Assembly (NCBI GenBank): GCA_013377005.1
Contig: JACABE010000006.1
Coordinates: 1 to 64,000 of the forward strand
From: Bacteroidota bacterium
GTDB lineage: Bacteria > Bacteroidota > Bacteroidia > Bacteroidales > JACABE01
Reading direction: 5' to 3'
DNA: 64,000 nt
Part shown: positions 1-7,063 of the stretch, one piece after another
Position numbering within the stretch: position 1 is the first letter of the stretch
Layout: every line of letters begins with the position of its first letter
Notes under the pieces: generated by a model
Database searches by the model: none
What the model saw: only the letters and a program-made list of their open reading frames with translations
What the model was told of the DNA's origin: nothing
Position numbers and translations under genes: made by a program

Positions 1-70
1 CGGTGATTTGAAAGCGACCCTGAGATTTTGAACTCGCAGAGAAAATTAATTTAATCTCTTTGGGTAAATT

Positions 71-597
71 CCCCGCCGCTTGCGGCGAAAATTTATAACT
101 TTGTGCATGGCAGAAAGCAAATATATTCATAAGTCTCATAATGTGTCTTTGTTGTTGTATCAGATTGTATGTCCAGCAAAGTATAGACGAGTAGTTTTTA
201 GTGATTCCGTTGATATTACACTTAAAGAAGTTTGCATAGAAATATCAAAAAGATATCAAATCTACTTTTTAGAAATAGGAACAGATGATGATCATGTTCA
301 TTTTTTAGTGCAATCTGTTCCAATGTATAGTCCAACAAAAATAGTGACAATAATAAAGAGTATTACAGCAAGGGAGGTATTTGTCAAGAACCCAGAGGTA
401 AAAAAGCAATTATGGGGAGGTGAATTTTGGACGGATGGTTATTTTATCAATACAGTTAGCAAGTATGGGAATGAGGATGTAATTTCGAAATACGTGAGGG
501 AACAAGGTGTTGAAAAACAGTATAAAGTATTGCACAAGGTTTCCCAATTCTCACTCTTTTAGAAAGACTAATGATACCCCGTCCGCTTGCGGCGGGG
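71..597 (+). mobile_element. IS200/IS605-type insertion sequence with hairpin ends
   Basis: The element holds one gene, a Y1 HUH transposase, flanked by two GC-rich hairpins that share the core CCGCTTGCGG. The left hairpin (about 74-87) has a 6-bp perfect stem and TT loop. The right hairpin (577-597) pairs CCCCG with CGGGG and CCGC with GCGG around a TT loop, leaving one unpaired T (582). A bulged T in the stem is a hallmark of the subterminal palindromes recognised by IS200/IS605 TnpA proteins. There is no tnpB and no terminal inverted repeat, as expected for the IS200 group. The exact cleavage sites cannot be placed from one copy, so the limits given are those of the hairpins; the true ends probably lie some tens of bases outside. 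Confidence 0.8.
107..562 (+). CDS. tnpA: IS200-family Y1 transposase TnpA
   Basis: This 151-residue single-domain transposase cuts and rejoins single-stranded DNA at the ends of the element. The HUH motif is His63-Val-His65 within DDHVHFLV. Tyr129 followed by Gln133 (YVREQ) fits the catalytic Tyr and the metal-binding Gln four residues later in the family. The start at 107 (MAESKY) matches the usual N-terminus of this group; an upstream in-frame TTG at 80 lies inside the left hairpin and was rejected. The reading frame is intact with full family length and no missing key residue, so the gene looks functional. The hairpin just upstream could limit translation, as known for IS200. A TAACTTTG promoter-like box at 96-103 would give an almost leaderless transcript; this is inference. 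Confidence 0.93.
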   Translation: MAESKYIHKSHNVSLLLYQIVCPAKYRRVVFSDSVDITLKEVCIEISKRYQIYFLEIGTDDDHVHFLVQSVPMYSPTKIVTIIKSITAREVFVKNPEVKKQLWGGEFWTDGYFINTVSKYGNEDVISKYVREQGVEKQYKVLHKVSQFSLF

Positions 598-797
598 AGA
601 TTCATTAACTAAACAGATAGACAATATATTCCATAGAATGTCATTGGATAATTATGTGCCTATCAGCAAAAAAACTCAAAAAATACTCAATTGAAGCCTT
701 TTGATGCAAACTATTTATAGAGGAAATATCTGTATTTTTTTATGTTTTATCATTTAATATTTCCACAGCAATAGCCTCATTCTTAATATATAAATAA

Positions 798-836
798 AAC
801 AGTGATGCATTATAATTTTACCAATGCATCACTGTT
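798..836 (-). terminator. Rho-independent terminator of the sigma-factor operon
   Basis: A perfect 14-bp inverted repeat (798-811 with 823-836) has an 11-base loop. On the minus strand it is followed by a T-rich run (complement of 791-797). It lies 25 bases past the stop of the membrane protein gene at 862, so it most likely ends the two-gene ECF operon. Confidence 0.8.
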
Positions 837-861
837 AATAAATTAGTTTATACGTCTGAAA

Positions 862-1215
862 TTATTCAGGTTTATTGAGAGGTTCGCATCGACCTCTCCA
901 CTCTGCTTTCATTTTTTCTTTTTCTTCGGGGCTAAGATTCCCCCATTTTCCATTCCAGCCGTGTACATTATCATGAAATTTATGATGACAATGCTTACTT
1001 TTGAATCCGCCGAATAAAATCTTCGACAATACCAGTATTCCTAAAGCCTGACAGAAAGTAATCGTACTTACACCTAGTACTTCCGGCAGTATGCTGTTCC
1101 AGAGGAGCATAACTGCGCCTCCGAAAACAAATATCCCAGCAGCGATTGCTATCGGGACAAAAATGATTCTTTTAATCCAAAAATTTTTTCCTCTTTCTTT
1201 TCCACAACACATCAT
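862..1215 (-). CDS. small His-rich membrane protein, partner of ECF sigma factor
   Basis: The 117-residue product has two predicted membrane helices: roughly residues 14-38 and 46-68, with a short linker. A soluble tail follows with the His/Cys cluster KHCHHKFH and an acidic-basic stretch (SPEEKEKMKAEWRGRC). Two more Cys sit at the N-terminus (MMCCGK). I recognise the arrangement of an ECF sigma factor followed by a small two-helix protein with a His-rich tail as recurrent in Bacteroidota, but not as a characterised family. The gene starts 21 bases after the sigma-factor stop, so the two are almost certainly co-transcribed. By position it could be an anti-sigma factor or sensor, possibly metal-responsive through its His/Cys residues. 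That is inference: no known anti-sigma domain is visible. Confidence 0.75.
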   Translation of the reverse strand: MMCCGKERGKNFWIKRIIFVPIAIAAGIFVFGGAVMLLWNSILPEVLGVSTITFCQALGILVLSKILFGGFKSKHCHHKFHDNVHGWNGKWGNLSPEEKEKMKAEWRGRCEPLNKPE

Positions 1216-1236
1216 GATTTCTAAGTTTTAATGTTA

Positions 1237-1797
1237 TTAATTATTATATATTTCATGAAGTCTTTTGCGCAGGTGCACAACTGCGTAATGCTTCCGTGAT
1301 ATGATTGTTTTAATGCTCTCGTTGGTTTTGTCAGCTATTTCCTGTAGCGTCAAATCTTCCAGTTCATTCCATACAAACACCTCCCTTTGCTTTTCGGGCA
1401 ATTCTTTCAAAGCAGCAAAAAAGACTTCCCTAAAATATGCTCTTTCCATTTCTGTTTCTGGATTCATATTGTTTGTAAGCAGGGCTTCATAAAACACCAT
1501 TTCTCCGTCTTCATCTTCATAAGCAAGATCTTCCAAAAATTCAGGTGTTTGTTTTCGCTTTTTATCTACTATCCTGTTTCTACTCACCCGATAAAGCCAT
1601 GAACTCAATTGTTCAATAGGTTCTGTATCTATGATGGAACTTAGTTTGTACCATACATCCTGTAAAATATCTTCGGCATCTTCATCACTTTTAACGCGAC
1701 TGCGTATAAAACTGAATAAACGCTTCCCATAATTCTTTACAGCATCTTGAATACTTTGCTGTCGTTGTGCCATCGGTAATGCAATTAATTCGTCCAT
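1237..1797 (-). CDS. ECF-type RNA polymerase sigma factor
   Basis: This 186-residue sigma-70 family protein directs RNA polymerase to a dedicated promoter set. Region 2 spans about residues 18-85 with the helix SDEDAEDILQDVWYKL (core binding) and a basic stretch RNRIVDKKRKQ. Region 4 spans about 125-182, with the LPEKQREVF segment and the helix-turn-helix LTLQEIADKTNESIKTIISRKHYAV. Regions 1.1 and 3 are absent, typical of the extracytoplasmic-function class. It heads a two-gene unit with the His-rich membrane protein at 862-1215. The regulon cannot be told from the sequence. Length and motifs are complete. Confidence 0.93.
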   Translation of the reverse strand: MDELIALPMAQRQQSIQDAVKNYGKRLFSFIRSRVKSDEDAEDILQDVWYKLSSIIDTEPIEQLSSWLYRVSRNRIVDKKRKQTPEFLEDLAYEDEDGEMVFYEALLTNNMNPETEMERAYFREVFFAALKELPEKQREVFVWNELEDLTLQEIADKTNESIKTIISRKHYAVVHLRKRLHEIYNN

Positions 1798-1906
1798 ATA
1801 TTTATGAAGACGAATGAATGAAAAAATTACTTTAAATAACTTTTGGATATAGACAATACTATAATCTATTTGTTTAATACAGTTACTATTAGCACTGTGT
1901 TTTATC

Positions 1907-3004
1907 TTAATTGATAGTTTTCCACCATTGCTGAAAATGTAGCTGTTCGTCTTTCAGATTTACTGCTTCACCAATCATAGGCGTAAGCAATTGAATATTT
2001 TTTTCTTTACTGAGTTCGGTTATCCTTTTCAGAGGCTCATCCCAATCGTGTAATGCCAAGGCAAATTTACAAGAGTGAACCGGCAGTAAGCGTTTGGCCT
2101 GTAAATCAATGGCTGCAAGCCATACTTCTTCTGGTGATGAATGTATATACTTCCATGTTTTATTGTATTGTCCATTTTCCAGTATTACTAGATCAAAAGC
2201 TCCAAATTTTGAAGCTATTTCTTTAAAATGGGTATCGTAGCCACCATCACCACCCATAAAAATTTGCATTGAGGGACATTGTAAAACAAAAGCAGTCCAT
2301 AGCGATTTATTTCTTACAAAGGTTCTTCCCGAAAAATGTCTGGTGGGGACTGTGTGTGCAATAAAATCTTTATCCAATACAATTTTTTCGTACCAGTCTT
2401 TTTCAATTATCTGCTTTTTATCAAAACCCCAATGCTCAAAATGTGCTCCAACACCCAACGGGCAAATTATTTTTTTTATCTTTAATTTTAAATTTATTAT
2501 GGTTTTATAATCCAAATGATCCCAGTGATCGTGAGTAATAAAAAGATAATCTATTTCTGGAATATCAGAGGCAGAGTAAGCATCGCTTCCCTTAAATGCT
2601 CTGATTGAAAACGGAAAGGGTGAAGCGTGTCCACTAAATACAGGATCCACTAATATCGTTTTACCATCTATCTGAATGAAATAGGAAGAATGACCGAACC
2701 AAATTAAAATATTTTTTTCAAGATCAAGATTTAACAAGTCGGTTCTAACTGTGGGAATTGCATCTGTTGGTTTATTACGTTTACCCTTTCCAACTAAAAA
2801 ATCGGAAATAACCTTAAAAAGATTAGTTCCTTTTATCATAATAGGTGTGTAGCTTAGGTTATGAAAAGCTCCATTTTTATAATGGGGAGAGTTTTTAATT
2901 ATTTCAAATCGTTCGTCACTTGGTATTTTGCCAAAGCTAGGTTGCTGTATAAAAGTATATATGGCAATTATTAATATTCCGGTAATTAAAAATAGTAGAA
3001 TCAT
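1907..3004 (-). CDS. membrane-anchored MBL-fold hydrolase (UlaG / NAPE-PLD-like)
   Basis: This 365-residue metal-dependent hydrolase of the metallo-beta-lactamase superfamily has an N-terminal helix (residues 1-19) that should act as an uncleaved anchor or signal. The zinc-binding signature H158-D-H160-W-D162-H163 is intact. It is preceded by WFGHSSYFIQ and LVDPVFSG, features of the L-ascorbate-6-phosphate lactonase (UlaG) and N-acyl-phosphatidylethanolamine phospholipase D branches. Later elements GGDGGYD and LPVHSCKFAL supply the remaining metal-binding Asp and His regions. The length is close to NAPE-PLD-like bacterial proteins. The substrate is unknown; a phospholipid or other ester is possible given the anchor. 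It stands alone, 109 bases from the sigma-factor gene. Confidence 0.85.
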   Translation of the reverse strand: MILLFLITGILIIAIYTFIQQPSFGKIPSDERFEIIKNSPHYKNGAFHNLSYTPIMIKGTNLFKVISDFLVGKGKRNKPTDAIPTVRTDLLNLDLEKNILIWFGHSSYFIQIDGKTILVDPVFSGHASPFPFSIRAFKGSDAYSASDIPEIDYLFITHDHWDHLDYKTIINLKLKIKKIICPLGVGAHFEHWGFDKKQIIEKDWYEKIVLDKDFIAHTVPTRHFSGRTFVRNKSLWTAFVLQCPSMQIFMGGDGGYDTHFKEIASKFGAFDLVILENGQYNKTWKYIHSSPEEVWLAAIDLQAKRLLPVHSCKFALALHDWDEPLKRITELSKEKNIQLLTPMIGEAVNLKDEQLHFQQWWKTIN

Positions 3005-3211
3005 AAATGTATAAAATTCAGATAGTTTATTATTAGTTTCATTACAGTATAAACAGATAAATGAAAATTTAGTTAGAAAAAATTGATTCTATTTTTACAC
3101 AGTTGGTTTTTTAAATAAAAGATAATCAATACTCTGTAGTTTGGTAATTTTTTTAAATCAAAGATTCCCAAAGATGCTTAATTAGTTTTAAATGAAAAAT
3201 TTATGCTACTT

Positions 3212-3835
3212 TTAATTTTCTGTGTAATATTTACAGACTTTATTCATAGGGCAAATATTACATTTTGGATTCGTAGGTCTACATATTTCGCGCCCCAGAA
3301 ATGAAATAGCCATACCTGCTTCGTTCCATCTTTCTTGTGGAATAATTGTCATAATTTGCTGTTCTATTTTTTTAGGGTCAGTGCCGGAAGCAAGACCGAT
3401 TCTTGGTGCAACACGTACTACATGCAAGTCAACGATAATTCCTTCTGCATTTCCTCCTGATTCACGAATAATAACATTTGCCGATTTCCTTCCTATGCCT
3501 GGTAATTTTGTTAAATCATCAAGCTTTAAAGGTATTTTATTATCATCACCTATAATATTTGCTAACTTTATAAGCCATAAAGACTTATTGGCAAAATTTC
3601 TCACTGAGCCTATATATTGGTGAATTTCTTCAGGTGTTGCTTTTGAAAGCCTACTCAAAGAAGGATAAGCTTCAAAAAAAATTGTGGAGAGTTCATTGAT
3701 ATGCTTATCAGAGTCTTGTGCCGAAAGTATTACCATTACCATTAATTGATAACGATTTGTATAGGCAAGCGGGTGCTTGCGTTTTCCATATTGTTTAAAT
3801 AATGGTTCAAGAAATTCCATCCAATTTTGTTCCAT
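3212..3835 (-). CDS. nth: endonuclease III-like DNA glycosylase/AP lyase
   Basis: This 207-residue base-excision repair enzyme removes oxidised pyrimidines and nicks the abasic site. The helix-hairpin-helix is LPGIGRKSANV with the catalytic Lys117, followed by the catalytic Asp136 in VDLHVVRVAPRIG. The C-terminal iron-sulfur loop is complete: Cys185, Cys192, Cys195 and Cys201 fit CX6CX2CX5C exactly. The length agrees with the family (about 210). The start at 3835 gives MEQNWMEFLEPL, the normal beginning. The SHH-like DLHV/RVAPR variant departs from E. coli Nth (VDTHIFRV), so the protein may belong to a related HhH-GPD subgroup, but all catalytic parts are present. It is followed on the same strand only after 207 bases. 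Confidence 0.92.
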   Translation of the reverse strand: MEQNWMEFLEPLFKQYGKRKHPLAYTNRYQLMVMVILSAQDSDKHINELSTIFFEAYPSLSRLSKATPEEIHQYIGSVRNFANKSLWLIKLANIIGDDNKIPLKLDDLTKLPGIGRKSANVIIRESGGNAEGIIVDLHVVRVAPRIGLASGTDPKKIEQQIMTIIPQERWNEAGMAISFLGREICRPTNPKCNICPMNKVCKYYTEN

Positions 3836-3889
3836 AAATATTTTGATTAAAAAGTTTGTTTTATATTAAAAACCTTATAATAAAGAATT

Positions 3890-5122
3890 TTATTCTTCCA
3901 TATAATCCAAATCCTTATTGAAAGTTTCTTCAATCAGTAAAACTGAAATAACAGCAAGTCCAATACAAACTGTGCCAACAACAGCTCCTGCTGTCCAAAG
4001 ATTGAATTTGTCTTTCAGGAACAATATTGACATTGAGATAGGAATTGTAGCACCTCTCACAAAATTAGGAACTGTGGTTGTTACTGTTGCTCTAAGATTA
4101 GTGCCGAACTGCTCGGAAGCTGAAGTAATAAAAACAGCCCAATAGCCTTGCGCAACCCCCAGTAAACAAATAATAAGGTAAAAGATAAAAACAGATGAAC
4201 CGAATGCACTAAAATACCAGATTGTAAAAATAATAAGAAAGATAAGTGCTATGAAAAGAGATTTTTTTCTGGAGTGAAGCCACTGACTTAAAAATCCTGT
4301 CAAGAAACTGCCGACCGAAAGACCTATATATTGCCACATTACAGCTTTCCCTCCAATAATTTCGCCTTGAATTCCCAAAACTTTTCCAAATTCAGGAGCC
4401 TGAATAACCAATATTCCTACCACAAACCAGGAAGGTACGCCTATCAATATGCAATAGAGATATTTAAGAAATCGTTTTTTATTTGTAAAAATGCTAAAAA
4501 AATCCCCCCGACTTATATTTGAATGTATGGTTTTTGTTTTTTCAAACATTCCTGATTCGTATACAGAAACTCTTAAAAACAAAAGTAATAAACCTAATCC
4601 TCCTCCAATCCAGTAAGCCACTCTCCAATTAAAAAAATCAGCAATAAAAAATCCAAAAACAGCACCAATAATTCCAATTCCAGAAACAATGGTGGTTCCG
4701 TATCCACGCATTTCTTTACTCATTACTTCTGAAACCAATGTGATTCCTATTCCCAGTTCTCCTGCAAGCCCCAGTCCTGCCAAAAACCTTAAAAAAGCAT
4801 ATTGTTCTATATTCTGAACAAATCCATTGGCTAAGTTTGCAAGAGAATAGAGTGCAATTGTAAAGAATAAAACTGGCAGCCGACCTCGTTTATCACCCAT
4901 TATTCCCCAAATAATACCTCCTATCAGCATCCCAACCATTTGCATATTTAAAAGAAAAATACCTTTTACCAACAATTGATCCTGAGCTATTCCAATGCCT
5001 CTCAAGCTTGGAACTCTTACAATCCCAAAAAGAATCAAATCGTAAATATCAACAAAATAGCCTAAAGAAGCGACGATAACGATGATGTTAAGAGGATTTT
5101 TGGTTAAATTTTTTGTTTCCAT
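3890..5122 (-). CDS. MFS transporter, sugar/metabolite symporter type
   Basis: This 410-residue major facilitator superfamily protein has about twelve hydrophobic segments in two halves. The loop 2-3 motif is visible as GDKRGRLPVLFF, and the loop 4-5 region RFLAGLGLAGELGIGITLVSE resembles the metabolite:H+ symporter and sugar-porter branch. The central loop with KTKTIHSNISRGDF separates the halves. The substrate cannot be assigned from sequence. It begins with METKNLTKNPLNI at 5122 and lies 54 bases upstream of nth on the same strand, so the two may share a transcript, though no functional link is evident. Confidence 0.88.
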   Translation of the reverse strand: METKNLTKNPLNIIVIVASLGYFVDIYDLILFGIVRVPSLRGIGIAQDQLLVKGIFLLNMQMVGMLIGGIIWGIMGDKRGRLPVLFFTIALYSLANLANGFVQNIEQYAFLRFLAGLGLAGELGIGITLVSEVMSKEMRGYGTTIVSGIGIIGAVFGFFIADFFNWRVAYWIGGGLGLLLLFLRVSVYESGMFEKTKTIHSNISRGDFFSIFTNKKRFLKYLYCILIGVPSWFVVGILVIQAPEFGKVLGIQGEIIGGKAVMWQYIGLSVGSFLTGFLSQWLHSRKKSLFIALIFLIIFTIWYFSAFGSSVFIFYLIICLLGVAQGYWAVFITSASEQFGTNLRATVTTTVPNFVRGATIPISMSILFLKDKFNLWTAGAVVGTVCIGLAVISVLLIEETFNKDLDYMEE

Positions 5123-5606
5123 TGCTTTGTTTAATGTCTGTTTTTTTGTTCTGAAAATTTTCTTCGAAAGTCATTCAAGTTACAAAAGCAACTTTTTATT
5201 TGACAAATTTATTGTAAAAATTTCATTTAGTGTTTATAAATTCTAAGTTTTTTCATATTCAAATATATCTTTTTTAGATTTCAATTCAATTATATTTTAA
5301 TACATTTTTATTATACTTATCGCAATTACAAATTATTTCATGAGATATGAAAGAACTGTTTTTCTATTGTCAATTCTATTTCTCGTGTTAATATCTTGCT
5401 TTTTCATTGCACAAATTGTTGTATCTTTGTTTATTATTATATGTTTAATATTGCAACTTTTTTTTAGGAAAGAAGAATATAGTTAAACTTTTATTTATCA
5501 ATATAAAGCGGGAAATTTCATTTAAGTTTGTATTGTAAATAATTATTTACTTTTATCTCTAGTAAAAAGTTGTATTAATTACTTAAATTTAAGAAAAAAG
5601 GCAATC
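5123..5606. other. divergent intergenic region with one small ORF
   Basis: This is a very AT-rich stretch between the MFS gene (minus) and folE (plus). It contains one possible small membrane-peptide gene (5340-5486, listed separately). Before folE there is a weak promoter match, TTTG at 5527-5530 and TACTTTTA at 5548-5555 (17-base spacing). I see no other structure. Confidence 0.5.
5340..5486 (+). CDS. possible small single-helix membrane peptide
   Basis: An ATG-started frame of 48 codons encodes MRYERT, then a strongly hydrophobic helix of about 35 residues (FLLSILFLVL... LQLFF), ending in the charged tail RKEEYS. The pattern of a charged N-terminus, long hydrophobic core and positively charged exit fits a single-pass small membrane protein. 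In a region this T-rich, hydrophobic codons are expected by chance, no ribosome binding site is visible, and I know no homologous family. It sits alone upstream of folE on the same strand. I list it as a candidate only. Confidence 0.3.
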   Translation: MRYERTVFLLSILFLVLISCFFIAQIVVSLFIIICLILQLFFRKEEYS

Positions 5607-6248
5607 ATGGATAATAAGATAAAAAAAGACTGTTTTGAAGAACATCATTTAGATGGATATGAAAAATTAGATATTTACAACCCATCAACTATTAAAAAAT
5701 TAGCTCATCATTACTATGAGATTTTAAAATTAATTGGCGAAAATCCAGAAAGAGAAGGTTTATTGGATACTCCCACTCGTGTTGCAAAAGCCATGCAGTT
5801 TATGACTCACGGTTATGATGCTAATCCTGAAAATATATTAAAATCTGCGATGTTTAAGGAAGATTACCGACAGATGGTAATTGTAAAGGATATAGAAATT
5901 TATTCGATGTGTGAACATCACATGATTCCATTTATTGGGAAAGCCCATGTAGCATATATTCCAAACGGATATATTGTTGGCTTAAGCAAAATACCAAGAG
6001 TTGTAGATGCCTTTGCACGTCGTTTGCAAGTACAGGAAAGACTTACAACACAAATTAAAGATTGTATTCAGGAAACGTTGAAGCCTCTTGGGGTAGCTGT
6101 TGTAATTGAAGCGAAGCATCTATGCATGTCAATGCGTGGAATTCAGAAACAAAATTCTGTAACCACTACTTCTGATTTTACAGGAGCATTTTTAATGGAT
6201 AAAACTCGTCAAGAGTTTCTGCATTTGATTAGTGCTCATTTGAGTTAA
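5607..6248 (+). CDS. folE: GTP cyclohydrolase I
   Basis: This 213-residue enzyme converts GTP to 7,8-dihydroneopterin triphosphate, the first step toward tetrahydrofolate. Zinc ligands are Cys102 and His105 in MCEHHMIPF and Cys173 in KHLCMSMRG, the exact pattern of the FolE type IA family. The active-site segments [41 protein letters not shown] and [14 protein letters not shown] are intact. The N-terminal 25 residues are variable, as usual. It is apparently monocistronic and ends at a strong palindromic terminator. The downstream folate genes folA and thyA lie elsewhere in the window (37.7-40.6 kb). Confidence 0.97.
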   Translation: MDNKIKKDCFEEHHLDGYEKLDIYNPSTIKKLAHHYYEILKLIGENPEREGLLDTPTRVAKAMQFMTHGYDANPENILKSAMFKEDYRQMVIVKDIEIYSMCEHHMIPFIGKAHVAYIPNGYIVGLSKIPRVVDAFARRLQVQERLTTQIKDCIQETLKPLGVAVVIEAKHLCMSMRGIQKQNSVTTTSDFTGAFLMDKTRQEFLHLISAHLS

Positions 6249-6279
6249 TTAGGATAAGAACAAGGAAGAAATGTTTTTG

Positions 6280-6318
6280 CAGTTTAATTTATTGATTATT
6301 AATCAATAAATTAAACTG
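6280..6318. terminator. bidirectional terminator between folE and the PAP2 gene
   Basis: A 39-base, almost perfect palindrome (arms 6280-6298 and 6300-6318) lies between two convergent genes, with T-runs on both sides (TTTTTG before, GTTTTAAA after). It should end transcription from both directions. Confidence 0.8.
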
Positions 6319-6335
6319 TTTTAAAGAATGTTTTT

Positions 6336-6914
6336 TTAATTATTGTCAACAAATACTTTTGTTCCCCAATGATCATAAGCTTTTAATATGATAAAGGCTA
6401 CTATGCCTCCGAACAAGCCACCACAGATTACATCTCCTGGATAATGTACACCCAGATAAATACGGCTGTAGCAAACCAAAGTTGCCCAAACATAAATAAA
6501 TATTGGAAAATATCTGAATCTTAATTTTAAAAAGTGAGCAAGTGTTACCGCTAATGCAAAGGTATTGGCGGCATGCGAAGAAATAAAACCATAGCTTCCA
6601 CCTCTATAATTTTTCACCAAATGTATTATGCCTTCCAATGCAAGATTGTGTGAAGGACGTAATCGCAAAAACACATTCTTAAACAATGCTACCGATAAAC
6701 TATCGGCTAAGGAAACGCTTATGATTATTGCTAATATGATAATCCAAGAATGTTTTTTATATTGCTTAATAAGTAAATAAAGGAAATAAGCATACATTGG
6801 AATCCAGATAGTTTTGCTACTAAAAACCCACATCACTGCATCAAAAAATGTTGAATGCATACCATTGAGTAGTAAAAATAATTGTGTATCTAGATTATTT
6901 AGTATTTCTAACAA
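6336..6914 (-). CDS. PAP2-family membrane phosphatase
   Basis: This 192-residue integral membrane phosphatase contains the three-part acid phosphatase signature: K79-x6-R86-P87 (KNVFLRLRP), the SSHAAN segment with His114 in place of the usual PSGH, and S150-R-x5-H157-x3-D161 (SRIYLGVHYPGD). It has about five membrane helices. Family members dephosphorylate undecaprenyl pyrophosphate, phosphatidylglycerophosphate or lipid A phosphate at the periplasmic face; which lipid applies here cannot be told. The altered motif 2 (ISSHAAN) keeps the catalytic His and is common in Bacteroidota members. The gene stands alone, convergent with folE. Confidence 0.9.
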   Translation of the reverse strand: MLEILNNLDTQLFLLLNGMHSTFFDAVMWVFSSKTIWIPMYAYFLYLLIKQYKKHSWIIILAIIISVSLADSLSVALFKNVFLRLRPSHNLALEGIIHLVKNYRGGSYGFISSHAANTFALAVTLAHFLKLRFRYFPIFIYVWATLVCYSRIYLGVHYPGDVICGGLFGGIVAFIILKAYDHWGTKVFVDNN

Positions 6915-6947
6915 AGTATTTAAGGTATTATAGATTAATTGATTTTA

Positions 6948-6972
6948 TCATCCTGAACGAAGTTAAGTATCT
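6948..6972. repeat. degenerate intergenic repeat copy 1
   Basis: A 25-base stretch reading TCATCCTGAACGAAG followed by TTAAGTATCT closely matches, in reverse complement, the stretch at 15521-15545. It belongs to the dispersed intergenic sequence of the form TCATGCTGAACGAAGTGAAG that I know from many Bacteroidota genomes. It lies upstream of the PAP2 gene. Confidence 0.55.
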
Positions 6973-7063
6973 GCTAAACATTAGTTTTTAATTAGATTCT
7001 TTGTAACAGTTTTGAAAATAAATAGAGCAGAATGTTCTCTTATTTATTAACTCCAACTACCTC

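Noticed and set aside
1-60. Bases before the insertion sequence as part of a coding gene
   Set aside because: No open frame of useful length with recognisable content; probably the IS end or its flank.
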